A DNA stretch of 23,215 bases from a virus, in IMG/VR virus record IMGVR_UViG_3300032213_000289, positions 1-23,215 of that record. One strand, written 5' to 3'. Shown here one piece after another: positions 5,530 to 13,994 of this stretch (the stretch's first letter is position 1; each line of letters opens with the position of its first letter). Under the pieces are notes generated by a model. It was not told where the DNA came from. It ran no database searches and saw nothing but the letters and a program-made list of their open reading frames with translations. The translations under genes were made by a program, and so were the position numbers.

Positions 5530-5678
5530 AGATGGGTTTGTATGCCAACATCGCAGCCAAGAAGGCGCGGATCAAGGCTGGCTCTGGGGAGAAGATGCGT
5601 AAGCCTGGAACAAAGGGCGCTCCAACTGCTGCTGCTTTCAAAGCCGCTGCTAAAACTGCAAAGGTGAAAAAGAAATGA
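5526..5678 (+). CDS. Small Lys/Ala-rich phage protein (50 aa)
   Basis: A 50-residue basic protein starting at ATG 5526, which overlaps the previous stop (ATGA). The sequence runs MKMGLYANIAAKKARIKAGS, then EKMRKPGTKGAPTAAAFKAA and a Lys-rich end. About a quarter of residues are lysine and a similar share alanine. The KMRKPG-KGAPTAAAFK pattern resembles small conserved proteins next to phage portals that I recall only generally. Function is unknown. The next gene again begins on its stop. Confidence 0.65.
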   Translation: MKMGLYANIAAKKARIKAGSGEKMRKPGTKGAPTAAAFKAAAKTAKVKKK

Positions 5679-5851
5679 AGAAACTCAGCGCAGCCGCCAA
5701 GAAGATCGGCAAAGTTATGGGTGAATACAAGCGCGGCACACTTCATGCTGGCGTAAACCCTAAAGGCCCAGCCAAAGCTCCGATGGCAAAGAGCCGTAAG
5801 CAGGCGATTGCTATTGCTCTGTCGGAAGCTGGCAAGTCGAAAAAGAAGTAA
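5675..5851 (+). CDS. DUF6496-like small basic protein (58 aa)
   Basis: A 58-residue basic protein starting at ATG 5675 in ATGA overlap with the previous gene. It contains KKIGKVMGEYKRGTLHAG followed by KSRKQAIAIALSEAGKSKKK. The combination VM-x-E-(Y/F)-x2-G-x-LH-x-G...KQAIAIALSEA is the pattern I associate with DUF6496, a small protein family seen in phages and bacteria with no assigned function. It is the third basic mini-protein in a row between terminase and portal, and an AAGGCGGA site for the portal gene follows it. Confidence 0.72.
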   Translation: MKKLSAAAKKIGKVMGEYKRGTLHAGVNPKGPAKAPMAKSRKQAIAIALSEAGKSKKK

Positions 5852-5860
5852 GGCGGAACT

Positions 5861-8110
5861 ATGGCATATCGGAAAAACGCAAAGCCCACAGATGTGGAGG
5901 TTGAAGACGCTATGGTGCTGGACGACGGCATCGAAGTAAGCGCCGAAATGCCTGAAGGTGAAGAGATGACTGACGAGCAGCTTCAGAGCATCGTCGCTGG
6001 CGAGATTGATGACGCTCAAGCGTATATCGACGACGTTATCTCTCCAGAACGTGCGGAAGCTGGTCAGTATTACAAGGGTGAGCCTTTCGGTAACGAAGAG
6101 GAAGGCCGCTCTAGTGTTGTGTCGATGGATGTCCGCGATACGGTCCAAGCCATCATGCCGTCAATTATGCGGGTGTTCTTTGGCTCTTCTACTGTTGTGG
6201 AATACGCTCCGAACGGCCCAGAAGACGTTGAGAGCGCCGAGCAGGCAACGGATTATGTCAACTACTGTTTGACACGCGACAACAACCTGTTTGCTCATTC
6301 CTATGCCTGGTTCAAAGACGCACTCATTCGCAAGAACGGTTTTGGTAAAGTCTGGTGGGACGAGAGCGAAACCGTAAAGACGTATGAGATCGAAGAGATG
6401 GACGAGAACGCCTACATGGTGCTTATGTCCGATCCAGAGGTTGAACTGCGTGAAGTTGAGGTTGAGTATTCCGAAACCGAGATGCTGACACCTGAAGGCA
6501 TTGCTACAGTCGTTCAGATGCCGTCTTACAGCGCAACAGTCGTTCGTAAGATGAAGGAAGGCCGTCTCAACGTCGCTGCGTTGCCGCCTGAAGAGTTTCT
6601 GATTGACCGTCGCGCCAAGTCTATGGATGACTTCGAGTTTATCGGCCATCGTCGTTATATGACAGTCTCTGAGCTTGTTCAGCTTGGCTATGAGCAGGAC
6701 GAAGTTGAGAACCTGGGCTTTGAAACTCAGGACGACTTTGAAGGCAACATGGAGACGTTTGACCGCAATCCGCAGGCAACCATCCTTGGTGCTGGCCGGA
6801 CTGACGTTGCAAGCCGCAAGGTTATGTATATCGAAGGCTATCTCTACGTTGACATGGACGGAGACGGCATCGCTGAACTTCGCAAGGTCTGCGTTGGTGG
6901 TTCTGCATATAAGATTTTGCACAACGAAGCTGTAGACGACCATCCGTTCTTCAACTTCTGTCCTGATCCAGAGCCTCACACGTTCTTTGGTATGTCGATT
7001 GCCGACGTTGTGATGGACATTCAGCGCATCAAGTCGTCGATTATGCGTAACACGCTCGATAGCTTGGCGCAGTCCATCTATCCGCGCATGGGTGTTGTCG
7101 AAGGTCAGGCGTCCATTGAAGACGTTCTGAACACGGAAGTTGGCGGCATCATCCGCATGAAGTCGCAGGGCGCTGTTCAGCCGTTCATTACGCCGAATGT
7201 GTCTAACGCTGCATTCCCAATGCTTGAGTATATGGATCAGGTGAAGGAAAGCCGCACAGGCATTAACAAGGCATCCGCTGGTCTCGACGCAAACGCACTG
7301 AACGGAGCCACTGCAACGGCTGTAAACGCCACTGTGACGGCAGCCCAGCAGCATATTGAGCTTATCTGCCGTATGTTCGCTGAGACAGGCTTTAAATCGC
7401 TTATGAGCAAGGCTCTTAGCCTCTTGGTCAAGCATCACGACAAGCCTCGCATGGTTCGTCTGCGTAACAAGTGGGTTCCGATTGACCCGCGTGTTTGGGA
7501 TGCGGACATGGATGTTGTGGTAAACATCGCACTCGGCACTGGTTCTGATGAGCAAAAGATGGGCTTCCTGAACCTTATCGCTCAGAAGCAAGAAATGCTG
7601 ATGCAGCAGCTTGGTCCAATGAATAACCCGCTGGTTAACTTTGAGGGCTATTACAACACGCTTGAGCAGATGCTGGCAATCGCTGGCTTCAAGGATGTTT
7701 CACAGTTCTTCCAGAACCCGCAGAACTTCCAGCCGCCACAGCCAACGCCTCCTCCGCCCAGCCCAGAAGCAATCTTGGCACAGGTTCAGGCGCAGAGCAT
7801 TCAGGCTGACATCCAGAAGAAGGCTGCCGAGCTTGAATTGCAGCGTGAAGATATGCTGCTTAAGGATGACCGCGAACGTGATAAGCTGGACGCTGAAGTT
7901 ATGCTCAAGTCCGCTGAGATCGAAGCCAAGTATGGCTCTCAGGTAAACACGGCGAATATCCAAGCCTTGATGCAGCGTGACCGTGAGTTTCTGAAGCAGC
8001 AGGGTGAACTGGAACGCGCAGTGGTTCAGGCTTCACAGGCCGCTCCCGCCGTCCCCATGCAGCCTGAGATGATTATGCCCGTTGAACTTCCGCCAGAAGG
8101 AATGATGTAA
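5861..8110 (+). CDS. Portal protein (P22-like, 749 aa)
   Basis: The portal forms the dodecameric ring at one head vertex through which DNA enters and leaves, and it nucleates shell assembly. After an acidic N-terminus (about 1-60), the core contains VRDTVQAIMPSIMRVFFGSS, WFKDALIRKNGFGKVWWDES, EEFLIDRRAKSMDDFEFIGH and HPFFNFCPDPEPHTFFGMSI. These are typical of large podovirus portals of the P22 type. Residues about 625-640 are Pro/Gln-rich, and about 640-715 form a charged coiled coil, the likely barrel or C-terminal extension. Length (749) matches P22-type portals (about 725). The RBS is AAGGCGGA. Its stop overlaps the next start by one base. Confidence 0.92.
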   Translation: MAYRKNAKPTDVEVEDAMVLDDGIEVSAEMPEGEEMTDEQLQSIVAGEIDDAQAYIDDVISPERAEAGQYYKGEPFGNEEEGRSSVVSMDVRDTVQAIMPSIMRVFFGSSTVVEYAPNGPEDVESAEQATDYVNYCLTRDNNLFAHSYAWFKDALIRKNGFGKVWWDESETVKTYEIEEMDENAYMVLMSDPEVELREVEVEYSETEMLTPEGIATVVQMPSYSATVVRKMKEGRLNVAALPPEEFLIDRRAKSMDDFEFIGHRRYMTVSELVQLGYEQDEVENLGFETQDDFEGNMETFDRNPQATILGAGRTDVASRKVMYIEGYLYVDMDGDGIAELRKVCVGGSAYKILHNEAVDDHPFFNFCPDPEPHTFFGMSIADVVMDIQRIKSSIMRNTLDSLAQSIYPRMGVVEGQASIEDVLNTEVGGIIRMKSQGAVQPFITPNVSNAAFPMLEYMDQVKESRTGINKASAGLDANALNGATATAVNATVTAAQQHIELICRMFAETGFKSLMSKALSLLVKHHDKPRMVRLRNKWVPIDPRVWDADMDVVVNIALGTGSDEQKMGFLNLIAQKQEMLMQQLGPMNNPLVNFEGYYNTLEQMLAIAGFKDVSQFFQNPQNFQPPQPTPPPPSPEAILAQVQAQSIQADIQKKAAELELQREDMLLKDDRERDKLDAEVMLKSAEIEAKYGSQVNTANIQALMQRDREFLKQQGELERAVVQASQAAPAVPMQPEMIMPVELPPEGMM

Positions 8111-10365
8111 TGGCAGTTGATATTGAAGCCCTGAAGGCGCTCGGCCTTAGCGACCAAGAGATCAACCAGCTTGTTGCCATTGAAGCTGGTGGCTTTCCGA
8201 CAAGGGCAGCATCACCGCAGCAAGTTACAAACCGTGTCGCTGGTGCGTATGACTACACTCCTCTTTACGGTGGTGGTGATATTGTTCCCGGCACGACGGC
8301 TGGCATTCTTGCCAATCTCGGCATTGAGAACCCAAATGTTCCCGTGTTTGAATTGCTGGGCAGCGCGAATAAGGGCGGAAACAACGCCAACGAGCGGCTA
8401 GCATTTGCCGCACAGCCAGGGCAGTCATTCCGTTTGGTGAATAACGCAACGGGCCAAGTTGTTGGCGAAGCAAGAACGCCAGAAGAAATTTCTTCGCTTG
8501 TTGCACAGTCAAACGCATTGTCGAAGCAGCTTGGTAAGAAGGCTGATTTGTCATTTGAGCAGTCAACTGGTGGCGCATATTCGCCAATCTTTGAAGACCA
8601 GCCAAACATTTTATTCGATACGCCAATGAAGCTGATTGCTGCGGGTATGCTTGCGTCAATAGGCGGTGGGTTATTGCAGCCAGGTGGACTTAGCGGTGCT
8701 GGTGCTGCTGGTTCAAACGCTGCAATCTCTAACAGTGTGGCTAATGCGGTTAATGCGGCCTACACTGGCGCTCAAGCTGGCGCTGCATCTGCACTTGCCC
8801 CTGTTTATGGCGCTGGTGCTGGTGCTTTTAGTGCGGGTGCTGCTGGCGCTGGTGGGCTTCTTTCTGAAGGTGCGTCACTTGCCCCCGGCGCATTGTCATC
8901 TTTGCCGAGCAATCTTGCGTCTATTAACGCTGCCACGCAGGCTAGTCTTGCTGGCGCTGGTTTAGGTGGAACGACCAGCGGTCTTGTGGCTGACGCATTT
9001 GGAAACCTTGCAGACCAGACGGGCGCGATTGTTGTCACAGGTGGTGGTGGCGGCTCTCTTCTACCCGCAGGGGCTGCTCTTACTGCTGCCGGAACAGCCG
9101 CCGCAACCACCTCTGGCGGAGCGGGCGCTGGTGGCGCTGGCGCTGCTGGTTCCGACGCGGCTATCAATGAAAGCCTGCAAAACACAATAGATACCGCATA
9201 TCAAAATGCCCAAACTGGTGCTGCTTCGAACTTGGCAGGAACATACGGTGCTGGTGCTGGCCCATTTGTCGCTCCCGGTGCAGGGGCTACTGCTGGTGCT
9301 GGCGGTATTCTCGGAACTGGTTTAAACCTAACAGAATTAGCAACACTTGGCAGTCTTGGCGCGTCCGCTTTGGGCAGCGTATTCGGTGGTGGCACTGGTG
9401 GAACTACGGGAGTGCCGTATGTGTCCCCATTTGGCACAACTGGTGGCTTCGGCGCAGGCATGGATTACCGCGCACAGCCTTCTATCGCTGATTACGAGAA
9501 GTATGGATTTGGCCCAGAAGCTACGTTCTTCCGCCCTGAATATAATAGACTTGTATCTACTGCTGCTGGCTTCGCTGGGGCCGCAACTCCTCCTGCAACA
9601 ACTGCAGGGGCGACAGCCACTGGCTCTACAACTCCTGGAGCCACAACTGCTCCCGCTACAACTGCTGGTGCTACAACGACCTCTTCGTCCGCAACTTCTG
9701 GTTCAACAAATCCTGCGGCTACGACAACTGGCGCAACAACAAGTCTAATAGATAGCGCAGCATCAACTGGCGCAACAAATCCAAGTGCATCGACAGCAGG
9801 AGCTAAAATTTCTTTGCCATCCGAAACTAATGTTGGTGGTGGATCACCTGTTTCAGTTGGCGGCAATATGGGACAAGTTCCAATATCTGCGGCTCAAAGA
9901 GAGATAAACACCATCAACAACGCGACTGCTGTAACTAATCCAGCAAATCGCGTTCAAAATCTCGGTCAAAAGGGTGTTTTTGATTACTATAAAACAGCCC
10001 TTGAAACGGCTGGGAATTATGCAAACAGCGGATACATAACGCCAGAAGCGGCTAGTTTGTATACTGCAAAGTTAAATTCAGCTTTGGCGGCTCCGAATGC
10101 AACACTGGAATCAATTAGAGCGGCTGCTCCGCTTCCACAGTATACATATACAGGATCGACGCAGCCGATTACTGACCCAAATAGATATGTTAACGATTTA
10201 TTTAAGCAAATTGGTTCGCAGTTTTCACAAGGACTTCTTAACCAAGAACAGGCGAGAAACATTCAAAGCCAACTTCAGAGAAACCTTGTATCTGGATCAA
10301 CTAGCACTGAGGCGTTGCAAAATATCTACAATACCGAAATGCAAAAGTATAAGCCGTTAATCTGA
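8110..10365 (+). CDS. Large Ala/Gly/Thr-rich repetitive protein between portal and scaffold (751 aa)
   Basis: A 751-residue protein of unknown function. Residues 1-190 are ordered-looking, with PVFELLGSANKGGNNANERL and SFRLVNNATGQVVGEARTPE. Residues about 190-430 are Ala/Gly-rich and carry two related units starting at 201 (GSNAAISNSVANAV...) and 347 (GSDAAINESLQNTI...), each leading into TYGAGAGP-like segments. A short ordered block with DYRAQPSIADYEKYGFGPEA near 455-480 precedes a Thr/Ala/Ser-rich tract at about 492-565 (TTAGATATGSTTPGATTAPA). The C-terminal 170 residues are helical, with Gln-rich repeats. The position suggests a virion component, perhaps an internal or ejected protein, but nothing proves it. 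The Ala/Gly DNA also gives open antisense frames that are shadows. Confidence 0.7.
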   Translation: MAVDIEALKALGLSDQEINQLVAIEAGGFPTRAASPQQVTNRVAGAYDYTPLYGGGDIVPGTTAGILANLGIENPNVPVFELLGSANKGGNNANERLAFAAQPGQSFRLVNNATGQVVGEARTPEEISSLVAQSNALSKQLGKKADLSFEQSTGGAYSPIFEDQPNILFDTPMKLIAAGMLASIGGGLLQPGGLSGAGAAGSNAAISNSVANAVNAAYTGAQAGAASALAPVYGAGAGAFSAGAAGAGGLLSEGASLAPGALSSLPSNLASINAATQASLAGAGLGGTTSGLVADAFGNLADQTGAIVVTGGGGGSLLPAGAALTAAGTAAATTSGGAGAGGAGAAGSDAAINESLQNTIDTAYQNAQTGAASNLAGTYGAGAGPFVAPGAGATAGAGGILGTGLNLTELATLGSLGASALGSVFGGGTGGTTGVPYVSPFGTTGGFGAGMDYRAQPSIADYEKYGFGPEATFFRPEYNRLVSTAAGFAGAATPPATTAGATATGSTTPGATTAPATTAGATTTSSSATSGSTNPAATTTGATTSLIDSAASTGATNPSASTAGAKISLPSETNVGGGSPVSVGGNMGQVPISAAQREINTINNATAVTNPANRVQNLGQKGVFDYYKTALETAGNYANSGYITPEAASLYTAKLNSALAAPNATLESIRAAAPLPQYTYTGSTQPITDPNRYVNDLFKQIGSQFSQGLLNQEQARNIQSQLQRNLVSGSTSTEALQNIYNTEMQKYKPLI

Positions 10366-10601
10366 TGGATAAATTCCAAGTTATTGCTGACGGAAATCAC
10401 GCAAAGCGCCTTCTGGAAGATGAAACTCTTCTGGGGGCGTTTGCTGCTGTTGAGGCTGACATTTACATGGAGTGGCGCACATCTCCAGTTGGTGATGACC
10501 GCGCCCGCCAAGACCTGTTTCACACGCTTAAAGGATTAGAGCGTTTGAAAACCCGCCTACAGGCAATTCTTGATGCAGGAGTGCTTGCAGCAAGGAATTA
10601 A
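10365..10601 (+). CDS. Small conserved-looking phage protein before scaffold (78 aa)
   Basis: A 78-residue helical protein beginning on the previous stop (TGATG). It reads as two or three amphipathic helices: NHAKRLLEDETLLGAFAAVE, ADIYMEWRTSP, and RARQDLFHTLKGLERLKTRL followed by QAILDAGVL. The pattern of a short helical protein containing W-x-T-x-P, placed beside portal and scaffold genes, recurs in many phages as I remember it, but no function is assigned. An assembly or portal-associated role is guessed from position. Confidence 0.65.
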   Translation: MDKFQVIADGNHAKRLLEDETLLGAFAAVEADIYMEWRTSPVGDDRARQDLFHTLKGLERLKTRLQAILDAGVLAARN

Positions 10602-10623
10602 CATTTATGAAAAAAGGTGATAT

Positions 10624-11640
10624 ATGACGGAACAAGTCGGCAACCCCAATGCTGGGATCGGCCTCCACGAAGCAACCTTAGCCATCAGTAAAATGCTCGG
10701 CCCTGAAGAGGATAACCAAAGCGAAGCTGAGGCGCTAGACCCGGAAACGGGTGAGGCAGAAGAAGATTACGAAGGCGAAGTTGAAGCCGATGGCGACGAT
10801 GAAGCTGAGTATGATGACGAAGCCGAACTGGACGAAGATGATGGTGAGGAAGAAGCCTCACAGGAACTTCCTGATGATGTCACAGTCAAGGTAAAAGTTG
10901 ACGGTGAAGAAGTGGAAGTCACCCTGGCAGAGCTTCGGAATGGCTATAGTCGGACTTCAGACTACACGCGGAAGGCGCAGGCTCTCGCTGAAGAACGTAA
11001 AGCGTTCCAAGGTGAAGCTGAAACCATCCGTCAAGAACGCGCTCAATACGCTGAACTTCTGCCATTGCTCCAGCAGCAATTGATGCAGCAAGCCAGTGCG
11101 GAGCCTGATTGGGACACTCTTTACAACGAAGACCCCATTGAGGCAGCGCGGTTAGAACGACAGTGGCGCAAATCTCGTGAAGAGCAATCGTATCGCTTCC
11201 AAGCCATTCAGGCTGAACAGCAACGCCTCGCACAAGAGCAAGCCACCGACCAGATGAAAGCCATACAGGCTTTTGTGGAAGCAGAACGGGCCAAGTTACC
11301 TGATGTTATCCCAGAGTGGAAAGATCAGGACACGATGGTCAGGGAAGCTAAAGAGTTGCGCGATTGGGCTGTGTCCCAAGGTTTGACAGAGCAGGAAATC
11401 GAGAGCCTGCGCCAAGCAAACCACGTTGCACTCATCCGCAAGGCCATGTTGTATGACCGGGGTAAGACGAAAGTCCAACAGGCCAAGGACCAGCCAAAGA
11501 GGGCATCCAAGGTTATCCGTCCCGGATCAAATGGCACACAGGTCAATGGTCGTTCAACCGAGGTAAAGAGGGCTTCTCAGCGCCTAGTGCGTAGTGGTCG
11601 TATCACTGATGCGGCTGCACTTTTGGATAAACTCATTTAA
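10624..11640 (+). CDS. Scaffolding protein
   Basis: A 338-residue protein directly before the capsid gene, with an AAAAGGTGAT ribosome-binding site. Residues about 20-88 are extremely acidic, dominated by Glu and Asp. A segment then reads VKVKVDGEEVEVTLAELRNG and YSRTSDYTRKAQALAEER, a motif pair common in phage scaffolds. The remainder is a long Glu/Gln/Arg-rich coiled coil, and the basic C-terminus (KRASQRLVRSGRITDAAALL) is a likely capsid-binding helix. Scaffolds guide capsid protein into proheads and then leave or are cleaved. No protease gene is evident here, so exit without cleavage is possible. Assignment rests on composition, motif and position. Confidence 0.85.
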   Translation: MTEQVGNPNAGIGLHEATLAISKMLGPEEDNQSEAEALDPETGEAEEDYEGEVEADGDDEAEYDDEAELDEDDGEEEASQELPDDVTVKVKVDGEEVEVTLAELRNGYSRTSDYTRKAQALAEERKAFQGEAETIRQERAQYAELLPLLQQQLMQQASAEPDWDTLYNEDPIEAARLERQWRKSREEQSYRFQAIQAEQQRLAQEQATDQMKAIQAFVEAERAKLPDVIPEWKDQDTMVREAKELRDWAVSQGLTEQEIESLRQANHVALIRKAMLYDRGKTKVQQAKDQPKRASKVIRPGSNGTQVNGRSTEVKRASQRLVRSGRITDAAALLDKLI

Positions 11641-11657
11641 CTCAAGGACTTTTAGTT

Positions 11658-12620
11658 ATGGCAATTGTTGCAAATACCTTCACCCGTTACTCGGCTATCG
11701 GTATCCGTGAAGACCTGTCGAACGTCATCTATAACATCTCGCCGGAAGAAACTCCGTTCATCTCGAACGTTGGCCGTGAGAACGTTAAGAACACCTACTT
11801 CGAATGGCAGACGGACGCTCTCGCAGCCGCTTCTTCCTCGAACGCCGCGCTTGAAGGTGATGACGTTTCTTCGTTCACTGCTGTTGTTCCGACTGCTCGT
11901 GTTGGTAACTACACGCAGATCAGCACGAAGAACGTCGTGATCTCCGGCACTCTTGAAAGCGTTGATAAGGCTGGCCGTCGCTCGGAACTGACCTATCAGC
12001 TTGCCAAGCTCGGTGCTGAACTGAAGCGTGACATGGAAAGCGCACTGCTTGCCAACCAGGCTTCTGTTGCTGGTAACACGACGACTGCCCGCCGCACGGC
12101 TGGTCTGCCTGCGTGGTTGACCTCCAACACCTCGTTTGGTTCTGGCGGTGCAAACCCGACTGTTGGCTCGACCCCGACTGCTGCCCGCACGGACGGCACT
12201 CAGCGTGCCTTCACGGAAGCCCTGCTGAAGACTGTTGTTCAGAGCGTCTGGACTTCGGGTGGCACTCCCAAGATGCTTATGGTTGGTCCGTTCAACAAGA
12301 CGGCTGCCTCGGCATTCACGGGTATCGCTACGCGCTTCCGTGACGTTCCCGCTGGTCAGCAGGCACAGATCATCGGCGCTGCCGACGTTTATGTGTCCGA
12401 CTTTGGCACGATCAACATCGTTCCGAACCGCTTCCAGCGTGACCGCGATGCGTTCATCGTCGATCCCGATTACGCTTCGTTGGCGATCCTTCGTCCGATC
12501 CAGCAGATGGAACTGGCGAAGACGGGCGACGCTGAAAAGCGCCTGATGCTTGTGGAATATGGCCTGAAGGTCAACACACAGGCAGCTCATGGGATCGTAG
12601 CCGATCTGACGACTTCGTAA
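11658..12620 (+). CDS. Major capsid protein (SU10-type, HK97-like fold)
   Basis: A 320-residue shell protein. Its N-terminal TRYSAIGIREDLSNVIYNIS followed by PEETPFISNVGRENVKNTYF and EWQTDAL is the signature I associate with the SU10 major capsid family (DUF5309). Further features include GDDVSSFTAV, RVGNYTQISTKNVVISGT and the central ELKRDMESALLANQAS. The conserved tail reads RPIQQMELAKTGDAEKRLML. It has strong GC-ending codon use, consistent with high expression, and an AAGGA ribosome-binding site at 11644-11648. A hairpin follows its stop. The antisense frame across it is open for 359 codons, a by-product of codon bias. Confidence 0.95.
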   Translation: MAIVANTFTRYSAIGIREDLSNVIYNISPEETPFISNVGRENVKNTYFEWQTDALAAASSSNAALEGDDVSSFTAVVPTARVGNYTQISTKNVVISGTLESVDKAGRRSELTYQLAKLGAELKRDMESALLANQASVAGNTTTARRTAGLPAWLTSNTSFGSGGANPTVGSTPTAARTDGTQRAFTEALLKTVVQSVWTSGGTPKMLMVGPFNKTAASAFTGIATRFRDVPAGQQAQIIGAADVYVSDFGTINIVPNRFQRDRDAFIVDPDYASLAILRPIQQMELAKTGDAEKRLMLVEYGLKVNTQAAHGIVADLTTS

Positions 12621-12629
12621 GTTGGGTGT

Positions 12630-12653
12630 GGGGAGGGGTTTCGGCCTCTCCCC
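12630..12653 (+). terminator. Strong hairpin after the capsid gene
   Basis: A 9-bp stem (12630-12638 with 12645-12653, one G-U pair) encloses a TTTCGG loop in the 51-base gap after the capsid stop. It looks like an intrinsic terminator stem, but the following TAACTCTTT is not a clean T-tract. It may act as a partial terminator or as an mRNA-stabilising end that separates high capsid expression from the tail genes. Confidence 0.65.
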
Positions 12654-12671
12654 TAACTCTTTGGAGGGAAT

Positions 12672-12980
12672 ATGTCTAAACGTATCATTGCAGACGATAG
12701 CAACCTTACAGGCATCGTTACATCGTTCCACTATGACGCTGACAAAGATGAGGCGATCATTCAGAAGGAACAGGATGTTACTGCAATCATCGAAGCCAAT
12801 AAGGCTGAATTTAACGCTGCACCTGAACGCTGGGGAGAGTGGACGAAGGTTGGCAGCATTCCGCTTTCAGTGTATTACGAGCTTGAGCGTCAAGGCATTC
12901 TGAATGACCAGAAGGCAATGGCGAAATGGCTGAACGACCCTGATAACAGAGCGTTCCGCACAAGGCCGGGAACTATTTAA
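12672..12980 (+). CDS. Conserved phage protein between capsid and adaptor (102 aa)
   Basis: A 102-residue protein with a TGGAGGGA ribosome-binding site. It starts with SKRIIADDSNLTGIVTSFHY, continues with a charged helix (IIEANKAEFNAAPERW), and ends in YYELERQGILNDQKAMAKWL followed by NDPDNRAFRTRPG. The ending resembles small proteins found after capsid genes in podovirus-like phages, as I recall. Function is unknown. A structural or connector role is suggested only by position. The adaptor start overlaps its stop by one base. Confidence 0.7.
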   Translation: MSKRIIADDSNLTGIVTSFHYDADKDEAIIQKEQDVTAIIEANKAEFNAAPERWGEWTKVGSIPLSVYYELERQGILNDQKAMAKWLNDPDNRAFRTRPGTI

Positions 12981-13600
12981 TGGCAATCACGACGTATTCA
13001 GAGTTGAAGACCGCAGTTGGAGATTGGCTCAACCGATCAGACCTGACTTCGGCCATCCCTAATTTCATCGCTCTGGCAGAGGCGCAGATGAACAGGCAAA
13101 TCCGTCACCGCAAGATGGTGACACGGGCTGATGCAACTCTGGATACGCCATATTTCGCTGTTCCTGCTGATTGGCAGGAGAATATCCGCTTTCAGTTGAA
13201 CACGAACCCAATCACACCGCTGGTTTATGTGACGCCTGAACAGCTAATCGAGGACAGCCAGGTGTATATCACCTCTGGTCAGCCCATGTTCTACACGATG
13301 GTAGGCCAGCAGTTTCAGGTTCTTCCGTCTCCTGATGGCTCTTACACGGGCGAATTGATGTATTACGCTAAAATCCCGTCTCTGAGCGATGCTGCACCGA
13401 CTAACTGGCTGCTGACAGAGGCTCCAGACATCTATTTGTATGCGGCTCTCACGCAGTCTGCTCCATATCTGAAGGAAGATGAGCGCACTGGTGTTTGGGC
13501 AGGACTTTATCAGACGCTCGTTAATGACATGAAAATTGCTGACGAACGTGCTAGAATTGGTAGCAGCAAACTCAAATCGCGTATTCGTTCTTTCGGCTAA
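12980..13600 (+). CDS. Head-tail adaptor protein
   Basis: A 206-residue protein of the phage adaptor class that docks beneath the portal and joins head to tail. Helical N-terminal segments TYSELKTAVGDWLNRSDLTS and IPNFIALAEAQMNRQIRHRK are diagnostic. They are followed by a beta insertion (VPADWQENIRFQLN to VLPSPDGSYTGELMYYAKIP) and a C-terminal helical part (LYLYAALTQSAPYLKEDERT-like, then LVNDMKIADERARIG). The pattern FIALAEAQMNRQIR plus YYAKIPSL matches adaptor proteins of SU10 and P22-type connectors from memory. The length is typical. Confidence 0.85.
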   Translation: MAITTYSELKTAVGDWLNRSDLTSAIPNFIALAEAQMNRQIRHRKMVTRADATLDTPYFAVPADWQENIRFQLNTNPITPLVYVTPEQLIEDSQVYITSGQPMFYTMVGQQFQVLPSPDGSYTGELMYYAKIPSLSDAAPTNWLLTEAPDIYLYAALTQSAPYLKEDERTGVWAGLYQTLVNDMKIADERARIGSSKLKSRIRSFG

Positions 13601-13610
13601 GGAGCTATAG

Positions 13611-13991
13611 ATGTCTTTCTCCAATTATCTTGAAAACAAGGTGATGCTGCATGTTTTCGGCGGCACATCCTACACCGCACCCGCAACCCTGTATGTTGGC
13701 CTGTATACGTCTGATCCGGGCGAAGGCGACACTGGCACGGAAGTTTCTGGCGGCTCTTATGCGCGTCAGACGGCTGCTTTCACCATCACTGGTGGCGCTG
13801 CTGCTAACACGGCGGCCATTGAGTTTCCGACAGCATCCGCATCTTGGGGAACTGTAACCTATGTTGGTGTCCGCGACGCCTCTACTGGTGGGAACCTTCT
13901 TGCATCTGGTCCGTTGACCACATCTAAGACCATTTCCAGCGGCGATGTGTTCCGTATTCCAGCAGGCGATCTCGACATCACACTGGACTAA
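13611..13991 (+). CDS. Small tail-fibre-type structural protein (126 aa)
   Basis: A 126-residue beta-rich protein with a GGAG ribosome-binding site. It opens with SFSNYLENKVMLHVFGGTSY, then TAPATLYVGLYTSDPGEG, VSGGSYARQTAAFTI and SASWGTVTYVGVRDASTGGN. It ends SGDVFRIPAGDLDITLD. This exact order is common in small phage proteins annotated as tail fibre proteins; I am confident of the family but less so of the role. It precedes two further repetitive fibre genes, which supports a place in the distal virion. Confidence 0.8.
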   Translation: MSFSNYLENKVMLHVFGGTSYTAPATLYVGLYTSDPGEGDTGTEVSGGSYARQTAAFTITGGAAANTAAIEFPTASASWGTVTYVGVRDASTGGNLLASGPLTTSKTISSGDVFRIPAGDLDITLD

Positions 13992-13994
13992 TAG

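Noticed and set aside
5495-6148. 217-codon antisense ORF over the small basic genes
   Set aside because: The sense small genes have overlapping start/stop junctions and family-like motifs, so the antisense frame is treated as chance.
6161-7591. 476-codon antisense ORF opposite the portal gene
   Set aside because: A shadow of the biased codon use of the portal; all other genes are on the + strand and the product has no recognisable features.
8805-9461. Ala/Pro-rich antisense ORFs and a CRISPR- or minisatellite-like appearance
   Set aside because: Repeated Gly/Ala codons explain both; there are no evenly spaced identical repeats with distinct spacers.
11652-12731. 359-codon antisense ORF across the capsid gene
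   Set aside because: A mirror of the capsid coding frame with strong codon bias; it also runs through the terminator-like hairpin.
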